In this document: one piece after another, positions 1 to 10,592 of the stretch
Numbering within the stretch: the stretch's first letter is position 1
How the letters are laid out: the number at the start of each line of letters is the position of its first letter
Assembly: GCF_964340395.1 (NCBI RefSeq)
Contig: NC_135551.1
Span: 4,686,963 to 4,750,962 of the forward strand
Length of the DNA stretch: 64,000 nucleotides
Direction: 5' to 3'
DNA from: Glandiceps talaboti
Taxonomy: Eukaryota; Hemichordata; Enteropneusta; Spengelidae
Program-made: the position numbers and the translations under genes
The notes under the pieces: model-generated
The model's input: the letters and a program-made list of their open reading frames with translations, nothing else
What the model was told of the DNA's origin: nothing
Databases searched by the model: none

Positions 1-480
1 TCACACCGGAAGTTAAACTTTGTTCAGATAAATGTATTCAGAACTAGAATAAGTATGTAAAAGATTAGAATCATCTGCAAATAGACGGAAATCAAAGAAA
101 GAGGACGAGTTTGGAAGAACGCTTACGTAGATTAGAAACAATTTAGACCTATCACGGAACCCTGAAGGATTCCTGGTGAATAGAACATTTTGCCGACGAA
201 TAGCCATTTGACTGGATACATTGAGAAAGATAACTTTGGAACGATTGTTGGCAAGACCCCTAGACCCACACTGATCAAGTTTTGATAATAAGATGACATG
301 CTTTATTGCATCGAACGCTTGTCTTAAGTCAATGAATACCCCTAAATTAAGATTTTCCTTGTCAATCTGCAAAATTGCAAAAGGTAATTTACTAAACTGA
401 TCAAAATACTTGGTAGTTTTTTTCTGAATCCATACTACTGTTTGTGGAAGATATTTTGAATTTATCAAGGTAAGAAGTGA
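1..480 (-). mobile_element. LINE reverse-transcriptase fragment (Jockey-like), cut by window edge
   Basis: Reading on the minus strand, the open frame shows the fingers/palm start of a non-LTR reverse transcriptase (LGVFIDLRQAFDAI, the motif A aspartate region) and, lower down near position 75, a FADDSN form of the catalytic YADD box. Between them the usual GVPQGSILGP segment is degraded, so a frameshift or deletion is likely. The 3' part of the element lies off the left edge. The clade is judged only from motif style. This is a dead copy with no host function inferred. Confidence 0.7.
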
Positions 481-538
481 TTTACTAGATAATGACTTCA
501 ACGTTTGCATGATTGTCCATCTAAAAATGTTTGTCCCC

Positions 539-616
539 ACTATGTATGTATGTATGTATGTATGTATGTATGTATGTATGTATGTATGTATGTATGCATG
601 TATGAGTGTATGTATG

Positions 617-671
<55 letters not shown>
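539..671. repeat. (TATG)n followed by (TCAA)n microsatellites
   Basis: A run of TATG units from about 541 to 600 is followed by TCAA units from about 617 to 669. On the minus strand the second run reads as a TTGA tail directly after the 3' end of the neighbouring LINE, so it is probably that element's 3' tail microsatellite. Confidence 0.9.
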
Positions 672-673
<2 letters not shown>

Positions 674-2510
674 CATAAAGAATTTCTATAGCGCCAGATT
701 CCAAAAGATAAGTTCTGTTCAATGGCGCTTGAAAGGTTCAAGCCACACAATATGCTAGTTTGAAAAGATGTGCTTTCAATATGTTCTTAGAATTAAAGTT
801 TCCAGATTTGATATGGTAAGCCATTCCAAACTTTTAGAGCACAGTTTGCAAAAACATGGCTTCCATGCGTCTTGTTGTTAAATGTTGTTGAGACCAACAA
901 GCCCTTATTAACCGAACGGAGGGAACATTGTGGTGTGTATGACTTTAATCAAATCACTGATGTATGCTGTGTTTTATTGTGCAGAACTTTGTAAGTAAGC
1001 AGAAGAATCTTGTAATTTATCCTGAAGTGAACTGGCAACCTATGTAGATCTTGCAGGATGGGTGAGATATGGGTGAATTTCCTTGAACGAGTGACTACTC
1101 TAGCAGCGGTATTCTGAGCACGTTGGACAAGAGAGATAGAATTAATAGGAAGTCCGTAGAGTAACGCACTGTCATAATCCAGCTTGGTTGACAAAATGAC
1201 ATGGATTAATGTACCGTATGACAGTTCTTATTTGTTAGATACTTCCTGATGGATCTGATCCGACAAAGATGATTATAAATGGAATTGCATGTAATCTTGA
1301 TGTGATGGTTCAGCATATGGTTTTTGTCAAAAGTAATGCCAATATTCCGTCCTGTGTTAACAACAGATACAGAAGCTGATCCAATTGTAAGATGGTCTAT
1401 TGGATCAGGCAGTATGTTGAATTTAGAGCGAGCGAGGAGAATCTCTGTCTTCGAATCATTCAGCTGCAACTTGCAATTGGTTGCTGCCATCCATGCTTTT
1501 ATGTCACAGATGCAAGTTTCAATTGAATACACGGCTGAGGAAGCATTGTCATATGAGAAAGCCAAGTATAGATTATTATCATCTGCATATTGATGAAACT
1601 GTAGGTTGTGCTTGCAAATAAGTTTACCCACTGGATATATGTATATTGTGAAAAGAAATGGGGCCCAGAACTGACCCCTCCGGTACCCCCAAGGCAAGGC
1701 ATGATTCTTAACTGACTGAAAGCGATGTTGGAGATAAGCCTCAAACCATTTGAGAGCTACACCAATGATACCAAGTTTAGAAAGTCTATTCATCACTAGT
1801 ATAGTGTGGTCAATAGTGTCAAAGGCAGCTGACAGGTCCAATAAGATGAGTAGAACGTATGTATTAGACTCCATTGATACATCGATGTCATTGTACATTT
1901 TAAGAAGGACACTTTCAGTACTGTAATACTTCATATACGCTGACTGTAATGGTGCTAGAAGATTGTAAGTCGGTTAGATAGTTATTTACTTGAGCTGCAA
2001 CAATCTTCTCGAGGACTTGGGTGAGAAAAGGCAAATTAGAAACTGGTCGACATTTCTCGAGTATGTTACTAAAGATGGTTTCATGAGTATTTGGATAACA
2101 ACCGCAGCCTTGAAGACATCTAGTACTTCGCCATTTTCAAGAGAGAAATTCACACAGTCATAGTGATAAATGGAAGCAGTGGATAAAGACAACGTGACGT
2201 TGGAAGTGGATCGAAGCAGTGTCATGAATTTGTAATTACCGTGTTTGGGTTCAGACATGACGCTATTTATACATATCGCCAAACATCTAGTTGGAGATAA
2301 TCGCAGCATGACTTTGCAGGCATTTCCATGATGACCTAACGAATATATTGTGCAGTTGATGACTTATAAGATGACAACATTAATGTGATCTGAATTTCAA
2401 AGTCCATGAACTGAGAAGATATTGCATTTGAAACTAGTTTATGACGAATGTTATCGATCTTAGTTATGAAGTATTGATTGAACCGTTCAACAAGTCCAAG
2501 GATAATGTTA
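672..2510 (-). mobile_element. 5'-truncated CR1/L2-like LINE, reverse transcriptase with frameshifts
   Basis: Minus-strand pieces follow one another in the order of a non-LTR reverse transcriptase. A region before NYRPVSN-type sequence lies at about 2300-2000. Then come LLDLSAAFDTIDH (motif A) and FHQYADDNN (motif C, near 1590), then the C-terminal part with LDYDSALLYGLP and RLPVHFRINYKI at 1194-949. The frame changes at least twice, so it is inactive. The 3' end (about 760-672) carries a GGCGCTATAGAAATTC motif before a TTGA tail, a terminal form common in CR1/L2-group LINEs. The boundary near 2510 is approximate. Confidence 0.8.
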
Positions 2511-3299
2511 AGCATTGGCAGCTGCCCTCCTGAGCTTTTGTAAAAAAGAAAGAAAAAAAGCTACTTTTTGAATACATAACCTCCACCTCTGCCCCCCCCC
2601 CCCCCCCACTTTCCACGAGGGCAAACACTGTATACAATAATATAACGTACTCACTACAGCGTGTGTTTACGTTTGTGTTTACCATCAACAATTTCACCAT
2701 GTGAAGCAGCTTGAGAGACGGATAATGCACTTTTTTTATCTGTTGTTGTGGGAACATTATCTCTGAAGGTAGGGTGATTAGTTGCCATGGCAATATGAAT
2801 TGAATGGTGCTAAACAGATGATTGATAATCAGTCCGGCACCACTCCAAAACCATAGGGGCGTGTAATATTTCATAAATTGTTGTTTTCCAGGTCTAAAGA
2901 CTAAATATAACAACCTTTTGACCATATATATATTCCTACCTGTAAGGAGAAAAGAGTATATTTCTACTTGTGTAGATATTGACACATTAGTAGCAGCAGG
3001 ATTCGTACGATATTTTCCTAAGAAAACGGCAATCTAAGTAATAACACGTGCCCCTGTGTCCAAAACGAAAGGTTACAAAACCTCCACAGTCGGAGTGTTC
3101 CATTAATGAGATATTAATGAGATAATGCGGAAGCCGCGAACTTCGCTTGAAGAAGGGTCTACTATGGGTGCATTTCTGCCTAGGTTCGTAGGTCTAGAGA
3201 CATATCTTGGACATTGTTAGAACGTAAACATCTATGATGGACAGTTCTATAAATCAGCTTATCAGACATGAGAAATCAAAATATAATTGCCGTATGATG
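2511..3299. other. No gene seen; contains a C homopolymer
   Basis: Non-coding sequence with a run of about 17 C at 2593-2609. The open frame on the minus strand here has no recognisable domain and crosses the homopolymer, so I do not treat it as a gene. Confidence 0.6.
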
Positions 3300-3975
3300 A
3301 AAATGGGTTACCCTAAAGCGAATGACAACCCGAATGACAGAAAGCGAATGACAGCATTTCCCGTATGTAAACAGTGGAATGACACCCTTTTTACATTCAA
3401 TTAGTTGAATGACACAAGTGGAATGACAGCCGCCACTCGATAGCATAAGTGGAATGACAGCCTTTTCAATACTTTGCAACTGGAATGACAGCATTAACAG
3501 TATGTAAGCAGTGGAATGACACCCTTTTCTACATTCAGTTAGTTGAATGACACCCCTCCACTGTTAAACAAGTGGAATGACAGCGCCACTCTATAGCAAA
3601 AGTGGAATGACAGCCTTTTCAATGCTTTGAAACTGGAATGACAGCATTTCCAGTATTTAAACAGTGTAATGGCACCCTTTTCTACATTCAGTTAGTTAAA
3701 TGACACCCCCTCCACTCTTAAACAAGTAGAATGACAGCCGCCACTCTACAGCATAAGTGGAATCACAGCATTTCCAATGCTTTGAAACTGGAATGACAGC
3801 ATTTCCAGTATGTAAACAGTGGAATGACACCCTTTTCTACATTCAGTTAGTTGAATGACACCCCCTCCACTCTTAAACAAGTAGAATGACAGCCGCCACT
3901 CTATAGCATAAGTGGAATCACAGCATTTCCAATGCTTTGAAACTGGAATGACAGCATTTCCAGTATGTAAACAGT
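3300..3975. repeat. GAATGACA minisatellite with a higher-order unit of about 155 bp
   Basis: The core GAATGACA recurs every 25-40 bases. A higher-order unit (CAGCATTTCCAGTATGTAAAC ... GAATGACACCC ... GAATGACAGCCGCCACT) repeats at roughly 3351, 3489, 3643, 3798 and 3953. Copies differ by a few substitutions. The array ends abruptly in the coding sequence of the DIRS-like element, so it may have grown inside or at the edge of that element. Confidence 0.9.
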
Positions 3976-4830
3976 GGTGGAAGAAACGCATAGTTGTCTA
4001 CACAGATAATATGGCAACTCTCTATATGATAAACAAAGGTACTTCTACCAACAAACTAGCAAATGACCTGGCTAAGAGAGTTGTTTGGCTATCAGCTACA
4101 TCTAACAATGAGCTTCTTGCGAACCAATCATTACCCCTTGCGGAATTGGAACAATCACATGACCAGCAACTCATATTCTGATTTACTACAGGCACTGTCA
4201 ACTGGCAATTTCGACAACTGGGTGAAGACTTGGAAAGGTATACTAGTAAACAGGCAGCATACGCCGTGACGACAAAACGGACATACAATTCACAGAAGAA
4301 AGCTTACCCGAGGTTCTATCTGTATTTTGGAATAAATCCTACACCATGTTCAGAAGTGAATATTGCACGATACTCATCCTTCCTTGCAAGGACTTTGAAA
4401 TCATCAAGTATACCTAGTTATCTGGATATAGTGAGGCTAATTAAGGCATGCCGAAATTGGCTTGCCTAACCCACTAGAAAACAATTGGCTGCTAGCAATG
4501 GTAAAGCAAGGCATTGCACACACACACACACACAGCGAGGTCCCAAAACCAAAGATTTCCTATGTCTCCCCAAATTCTGAGGAGCATTTACTCACATCTA
4601 GACCTCTCTATCCCTTTCAATGCTACTTTCTGGTGCGCATGTGTGATTGCCTTCTTCACCTTTGCTACGAAGTCAACACTTCTTCCTATATCGCAAGGCA
4701 AACATGACCCTAAGAGGTCACTATGCAGACACGATATACTAATAACAGACACGGGTGCCACGTTCATTATTAAACATACAAAAACTATACAGTTTGAACA
4801 AAGAATCCTTCAGATTCCAATACCAAGAAT
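3976..4830 (+). pseudogene. DIRS-like retroelement ORF, 5' piece: RNase H end and N-terminal part of tyrosine recombinase
   Basis: The start encodes an RNase H-like segment (VVYTDNMATLYMINKG, then NDLAKRVVWLSA) typical of DIRS-group elements. After a degraded joint, from about 4190, comes a SAM-like DNA-binding domain of a tyrosine recombinase (TKRTYNSQKKAY, FCINPTPCSE-like, SFLARTLKSSSIPSYLDIVRLI). The start of the catalytic domain follows (FFTFATKSTLLP; HTKTIQFEQRILQIPIPRI). A short AC microsatellite at 4515-4535 coincides with a frameshift. The expected catalytic Arg of the FARKS motif reads Thr (ACG). The reading breaks off exactly where a terminal-inverted-repeat element begins. The remaining C-terminal part is at 13870-14250. 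Dead copy. Confidence 0.8.
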
Positions 4831-4905
4831 TAATGCAGGGGCATCTGGGTTTTCGTGTGAAATGCAGGTTAATTTTATGAAACATATATGGTTACGTTCA
4901 TTATA

Positions 4906-5182
4906 GGACCATATATATATAAAATACAGGGGCTAAAAATAAAATTTGGCCCCAAGACCCTATTCTTAACCATTGGTTAGGCAATGAAAACCCATGAATC
5001 CATGATTATAGTCAACTTCCATTTATATGGCCTTAGCAACAGCCAACAATGCCAGTAATGTTTGCAAAGATAACAACATTTTTCGTTAGTCAGGTAAAAA
5101 ATAATAACAAAACATGTATGCAAATATGCCTATCAACAAGACCATGTCCATAGCAACAGTCAGAACATTACGTATATTGTAA
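4906..5182. repeat. Dispersed GTTGCTAGG-family repeat, left part
   Basis: Non-coding. Contains CCTTAGCAACAGCC, GCAAATATGCCTATC and GCAAAGATAACAAC motifs. These recur in the same order at 9880-10010 and 58260-58450, and inverted at 42430-42830 and 47220-47610. It continues past the LINE insertion, which therefore landed inside this repeat. Confidence 0.6.
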
Positions 5183-5315
5183 AGATAACAACAGTAATTG
5201 GTAGGTATATTTAAGGGCTGTCTTAATTCTGTTTCTCGTGACTCAAATGAACCTAAATGTCTTCAATTAGATGAAAAAAATTAAATCGACGCCCTCTATG
5301 GCAGGGTTAGGAAAC
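5183..5315. repeat. 133-bp direct repeat, left copy (flanks LINE)
   Basis: From AAGATAACAACAGTAATTGG to GCAGGGTTAGGAAAC this stretch matches 9439-9572 with about ten differences. It ends precisely where LINE coding sequence begins, so it looks like a very long target-site duplication. Confidence 0.8.
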
Positions 5316-5332
5316 TCACTCACTTTGACTCA

Positions 5333-5577
5333 CGACATTTTGTTCTGGTGTGTTTATACGCTCCGAATGATGATAACCCGGAGTTTTTTGATGACATGAA
5401 CACAAATCTTGTGAATTTTTGTGATGTGTCTGCAGCTGTTATCTTTTGTGGCGATTTTAATACTATTCAAGATGTGAATCTCGACAAAGCTGGAAAGAAT
5501 GCAATTAATTATCAGCAGGCCAGTGGAATAGATTATATTGTTACGGATGAGAGAATACAACTTTTTAATATTCGCTA
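5333..5577 (+). pseudogene. AP-endonuclease fragment of the L1/Tx1-type LINE
   Basis: The frame reads LVCLYAPNDDNPEFF, then IFCGDFNTIQDVNLDKAG, the GDFN box of the exonuclease-endonuclease-phosphatase fold that nicks target DNA in LINEs. It reaches a DYIVTDERIQLFNIR ending and a stop at 5576-5578. The N-terminal third is missing and part of the region after KAG is deleted, so it cannot be active. Confidence 0.75.
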
Positions 5578-5579
5578 AG

Positions 5580-6060
5580 TTTTGATGTTTTGCGAGGTCA
5601 CCGTGAACTCTCAGCTGTTATGAATTAATACTTAGAACAAATGTTTGCATTTCGCGAATAGTATTCTTCTAAGATGACAACATTAAGTTATTATAAGATC
5701 AACGGTGTCAACTAATGACTAATTACAGACAGTTGGAAGTACAATGACGTGATCACATTGTTTAGCTAGTTTTCATATTTGTCAATATCATTTGCATTGA
5801 ATTAAGGCGACGGCAATACTTCCGTTTTAGTCATTTATGGTGTTGATTATTTTATCACCCAATCATTTGAGTATTGTATATTTTATGTTTATAAGAATTT
5901 AATGGAATAATAAAATTATGGATTCAGTCTTTTGGAAGAGACGGTCCGAGGTCAGGAGCTTCGATCTGCTCCGTGGCCACTTCTAAATGATCCAGGTTAA
6001 CCATGAACATTGTGTGTAGTCTGAGCTAATTCCCTAAAAGTCCAAATCGATCCCGTGTAC
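5580..6060. other. Non-coding insert within the LINE
   Basis: No LINE protein reads through here. The segment 5995-6065 (ACCATGAACATTGTGTG ... GAGCTAATTCCCTAAAAGTCC ... GATCCCGTG) resembles 21855-21925, so it is part of another dispersed repeat. LINE coding sequence resumes near 6170 (FETSDIPRGKGYWHFN). Confidence 0.5.
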
Positions 6061-6169
6061 AGAGTGGAGAGAGAGAGAGTAACATTGAAGGAGGGTTACG
6101 TTAACAGTAGAGGTATCCCACTAATTTGTTACAATATTTTGCTCCCTTTTTCTTTTGTTCCTAAAGTTA

Positions 6170-8060
6170 CAATGGCAACAATTGAAGAGACTTTTCGTTC
6201 TGACAATTCTTTAATATGTGTTGGCTTCGAAACTAGTGATATTCCTAGGGGAAAAGGCTATTGGCATTTTAATCTGTCTCTTTTAAGTGATCAATATTTT
6301 GTAACTCAATCGAGACGTTTTATTTCTGATTTTTTTTGACATTAACAAGGATACAGCAAACCCCCACTCTGTTTGGGATGCATTCAAATGTGCCTTTAGA
6401 GGACACAGTATTAAGCATGGTTAGGAATAAGAAGAAGAGGGAAAAGGAAAATCAACTCACTGACGAAATTAGTAAATTGCAGTGTAACGCTGATTCCCAG
6501 GATCATGTTACTGGCGATATTTTACAGCAGTTGCATATAAAACAGGAAGAACTCTAGACTATTTACGCAGATAGAACAGCTGGTCTTATACCTGCGCAAA
6601 AGCTCGTTGGATGTCTATGGGTGAGCGCCCTACGAAATATTTTTTAAATCTTGTCCACAGAAACTACTCATGTAAAAATGTTATCAAATTAATCAAGTCG
6701 GACGGTACTATTTTAACTGATCCTTGTGACATTTTGAGTGAGGAAGGTGATTTTTATAGTAAGCTTTATTCATTCAATGAGCCTCCGTTACCTCTAACGA
6801 GGGACAACTGTAAAGATTTTCTCCCTGAATCTGGGCACAATCGCCTTAGTGACACCAAACGAGACCACTGCGAAGGTTTCATCACTGCCAATGAATTATT
6901 ACAGGCAATTAATTCTTTTCCTTCAGGCAAATCACCAGGTTTGGATGGTATTCCAATTGAGGTTTACAAAGCTTTTTTTCCCGCAATTGTGTCAACATAT
7001 GCTACTCTGCTTTAATTATTCGTTTGAAAATGGAATGTTATCCTTGTCTCAGAGGGAGGGTTTGCTGTCATTGTTGTTAAAGCAAGATGCTCAAGGAAAA
7101 GACAAAGATCCTGTTTTTCTTAAGAATTGGCGTCCACTGACTCTTCTGTGTTGTGATACTAGAATTTTAGCTAAATGTCTATCACTTCGTGTCAAACGTG
7201 TTATTCTAGACATAGTTCATGAAGACCAATCTGGGTTTATTCATGGTAGATTTATAGCAGACAATATTCGTAGACTTTTGGAAATAATAGACTATTATGA
7301 TAAAGAAGATATGCTTGGTCTTTTTTTTATTGCCGATTTCGAAAAAGCATTTGATAAAGTTAGGTGGGACCTTATCATAAACAGTCTGGAATTTTTCAAC
7401 TTTGGTCCCTCATTTGTGTCGTGGATTAAGGTGTTGCACAATAATATATCCAGCCGAATCATTAATTTAGGTCATATATCTGACCGATTTATCCTTCACA
7501 GAGGAGTCAGACAAGGATGTCCATTGTCTCCATATTTATTTGTTATAGTAGTAGAACTCCTTGCGATAAGAGTTAGAGGATGTGAAATTATTATGGGTTT
7601 GACAACTGGGTTAGTTGAAAACAAAATATCTCAATATGCCGATGATACTAATTTTCCAGTTCAGCCCAATCCGGAATCTTTCAATGAGTTAATTTATACT
7701 TTGAGTCGGTTTTCGGTTATATCTGGGCTTAAGCCTAATTATGACAAATGTAAAGTAATGCGTATTGGCGCTTTGAAATGTACTCGATTTTGTATTGATA
7801 CTGTTTATCCACTTGAGTGGACTGATGGGGCAGTTGATGTTTTGGGTGTACATATTCCTATTGATATATCACAACTACTTGATAAGAATTTTAATCATCG
7901 GTTGGAAAAGGGGGGGGGGGGAGATACTGCAGCCATGGCGGGGCGGGGCCTTACCTTATATGGAAAGATTTCTCTTATAAAGGCACTAGTTGTGTCACAA
8001 TTTACTTATCTTTTCATGGCTCTCCCTTCTCCCAGTTCCATTTTTTTTCAAAAAGTATAA
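6170..8060 (+). pseudogene. Reverse transcriptase of the L1/Tx1-type LINE
   Basis: The sequence shows the pre-RT motif GKGYWHFNLSLL, then GERPTKYFLNL, then the RT block FPSGKSPGLDGIPIEVYK. After a frame change near 7010 come LFFIADFEKAFDKVRWD (motif A), RGVRQGCPLSPYLF (motif B) and QYADDTNF (motif C, near 7635). This order and wording is that of the L1/Tx1 group. A G9 homopolymer at 7911-7921 sits in the thumb region. At least two frameshifts separate the pieces (6336-6557 frame, 6611-7015 frame, 6849-8060 frame). Confidence 0.85.
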
Positions 8061-9329
8061 TTCGTTAATCTTTAAGTTTCTCTGGGATGGAAAACCGGAA
8101 AAGATAAAAAGGCGTGTTATTTTCAGTAACTATGACAAGGGTGGTCTTAATTTGACAAACCTTGATGCTTTTGACAAGTCGTTAAAAGCTAGCTGGGGCT
8201 TGAGAATTATACGAAATAATAATTTGTTTTGTTCTAAATGGTATAATTATATCCTTTTGAAAACCGTCGGTCCGCTTTTACAGTATGCCAACGTTAGTAG
8301 TTGCGACCATGGCATCTTGGACCCTGTTCATTCGACTTTCTTAAAAGAAATTATTAAAGCATGGCTGCAGTACAATGACACATCCTCATTAGTCAACACG
8401 AAGGATGACGTGTGTCAAGAATTGATCTGTTATAATTCTAAAATACGTATTAATAACAAACCAATTCTTTGGAATTCTCTGATTTCAAATGGTGTTGCTT
8501 TCGTTAATGATCTTATAGACGTGGAATGTAAATTTTATTCTTTTGTTTATTTTACAAGAATTTATGCATGGTAATATTTGCACAAATCATGAATATAAAC
8601 AACTGTTATCAGCTGTACCCCAATTTTTTGAAAAGGTTACTTGCTAAGGAGGGTATTCCAAAGCTACAAGTGTGTCTTCCTAAGTTTCGAAACACAAAGT
8701 CTCTGTCCGATAAGAAAATTAATAGGGATATGTATAATTATTTTCTGAATACTATTGCTGCCGGTGATATCCCTTTACACATTGTTCGCTACTGGCATGA
8801 TATTCTTGACATTCCGATACCAATATCTACCTTGCTTGTTCTTCCATTTATAGTTACAATTGATGTGAAATTGAGATATTTTCAGTATAAATTGATCATG
8901 AAGATTTTCCCTACAAACAAATTATTGTTCACTTGGGGCATTGTAGACTCACCTTTATGTACTTTTTGTAATGAGGTTGTAGAAGGTTACTATCATCTCT
9001 TTTGGGATTGTACGCATGTAAGCAAGTTTTGGATTTCAGTTAAAGAATGGTATTTTTCAATAACGCATACTCAGTTGCCTCTAAACGCACTTTATTGTAT
9101 ACTTGGTATCTTGGAAGATGTTACTGCATTGGATAATTTCGTTTTTCTTTTGGTACGTTATTTTATTTTCAAATGTAAATATAGTAATTCAATCCCACGG
9201 ATTGAAGCTTTTAAGAAATACTTTAGATATACTTACAAGATTGAGGAAAAAATTGCAACATCAAAAGGCAAAATAGGTTTACATTTACGAAAGTGGGGTG
9301 TTTTTGTGGAATATTTTGAAGAAATGTAG
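8040..9329 (+). pseudogene. C-terminal region of the L1/Tx1-type LINE ORF2 with zinc knuckle
   Basis: Two frames (to 8574 and from 8568) continue the ORF2 protein: FKFLWDGKPEKIKRRV, then a C-terminal box CTFCNEVVEGYYHLFWDC, a Cys/His knuckle typical of L1/Tx1 ORF2 ends. A stop at 9327-9329 is followed by the untranslated tail. The single break near 8570 is a frameshift, so this end is less decayed than the endonuclease end. Confidence 0.8.
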
Positions 9330-9438
9330 GTTTGTTTAGTACTTTTTTTCTATTTCATTTCTTTCTTTTCTTATTACTTTCTGCTCTGTAACTTTTTTTC
9401 TTTAATTAATAAAAAAAATTAAAAATTAAAAAAAGAAG

Positions 9439-9572
9439 AAGATAACAACAGTAATTGGTAGGTATATATAAGGGCAGTCTTAATTCTGATTCTTGTGACC
9501 CAAATGACCCAAAATGTCTTCAATTAGATGAAAACATTTCAATCGACGCCCTCTATGGCAGGGTTAGGAAAC
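9439..9572. repeat. 133-bp direct repeat, right copy
   Basis: Matches 5183-5315 from AAGATAACAACAG to GGTTAGGAAAC, then diverges at once. Its left edge is the end of the LINE A-rich tail. Confidence 0.8.
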
Positions 9573-10440
9573 CCATGAGTGCGTATCTGAATGAAAATTA
9601 TCGTTTATCGCTGAAATTTGGGCAAATTCAATAAAAGAAACAGTTCAAATGTTCCTTCTGACTTTACTTGCCATTTCTAAGTCATTCAGAATGTTAAAAT
9701 ATAATTATGAATTGAAAGTATCACCAACAAGTACTCATAAACTTACTATTTTTAATTTGTTTTATTTTAATCTTTAACAGACTCACAGACAAATCATTTT
9801 AAAGATTTTACTATGACAAACATAAAATTAAAGGCCATATGTGGATAAACATACAAAAATGGACAATGTCTCATATGTCTGGCCCTAGCAACAATGCCAC
9901 ACCCATAGAAACTTCCAAATGGGGATATATATTGCAAAGATAACAACAGGGATGGTTAGGCAAGTGGGTACAATTTTAGAATAAGACCATGCCAATAGCA
10001 ACAGTAAACATCTGTAAAGTCAAAATCTAGGTCATTCAATAGTGACACCAGGCTGTATATATACTATATTAGTTTCTACAAATGAACTTCAGTCTACCAA
10101 GTGATCTCTTATACAAATCTATGACTGTTTGAAAACCGGTATGTATGGAACTTAAGAAAATGAAATATTGTATAAATTTAATGACGTGTGTATATCTTAA
10201 ATTTGTATTTTCCAAATCTATAAATAAAAATAGCACCAATGGCATTGTGGCACAACTGTACAGTTTATTCACACACTGATCCACGCTATGTATAGGTGTT
10301 CATTAGCAGAATGTTTATCCAGTTACCTATCCAACCCTATTGTTATCCTTTACTATATTAATGAGTTATTTACATAATGGTTTTGCCGTAATTAGGCTAT
10401 ATCTTAAGAATGCACGCTCATTATAACGTTGCCATTTTTT
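9573..10440. repeat. Non-coding; GTTGCTAGG-family repeat continues
   Basis: No gene seen. 9880-10010 repeats the dispersed family (CTAGCAACAATGCC, GCAAAGATAACAACAGGGATGG), and 10225-10260 holds its end motif (CACCAATGGCATTGTGGCACAACTGT). Confidence 0.5.
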
Positions 10441-10592
10441 AACTGCACTACTTTTTCTTTTTTTCTTTTCTTTTTTACAGCCATACTTGTAATTGCAGTA
10501 CCTTTTGATTTATTTCAAATGTGAAGCGCCTATGAGCACTGTCGTGGATATATGGCGCTATATAAATGTTTATTATCATTATTATTAGTATT
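10441..10592 (+). mobile_element. 3' end of a CR1/L2-type LINE or derived SINE
   Basis: A T/C-rich stretch leads to GTGAAGCGCCTATGAGCACTG and ATGGCGCTATATAAATG, ending in an ATT-rich tail (TTATTATCATTATTATTAG). The GCGC-stem plus trinucleotide tail is a common 3' terminus of LINEs of this group. No coding sequence is attached, so only the tail remains. Confidence 0.5.

Larger units (their letters stand above)
5316..9438 (+). mobile_element. L1/Tx1-type LINE, internally damaged, with A-rich tail
   Basis: Coding remnants lie in the order of an L1-like ORF2. They are an AP-endonuclease piece (5333-5577), a linker, a reverse transcriptase (about 6600-8060), and a C-terminal region with a CCHC-like zinc knuckle (to 9329). 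The 3' end is a T-rich then A-rich stretch (9330-9438) that directly abuts the right 133-bp repeat. The body has several frameshifts, and a non-LINE stretch at about 5580-6060. It inserted inside the 9-kb terminal-inverted-repeat element. Inactive. Confidence 0.85.

Noticed and set aside
3300-3975. CRISPR-like array of direct repeats
   Set aside because: The units are contiguous and diverged, with no unique spacers and no cas genes, in a eukaryotic setting.
3276-3991. Antisense frames with repeated CHS/VIP peptides
   Set aside because: Translation of the GAATGACA minisatellite.
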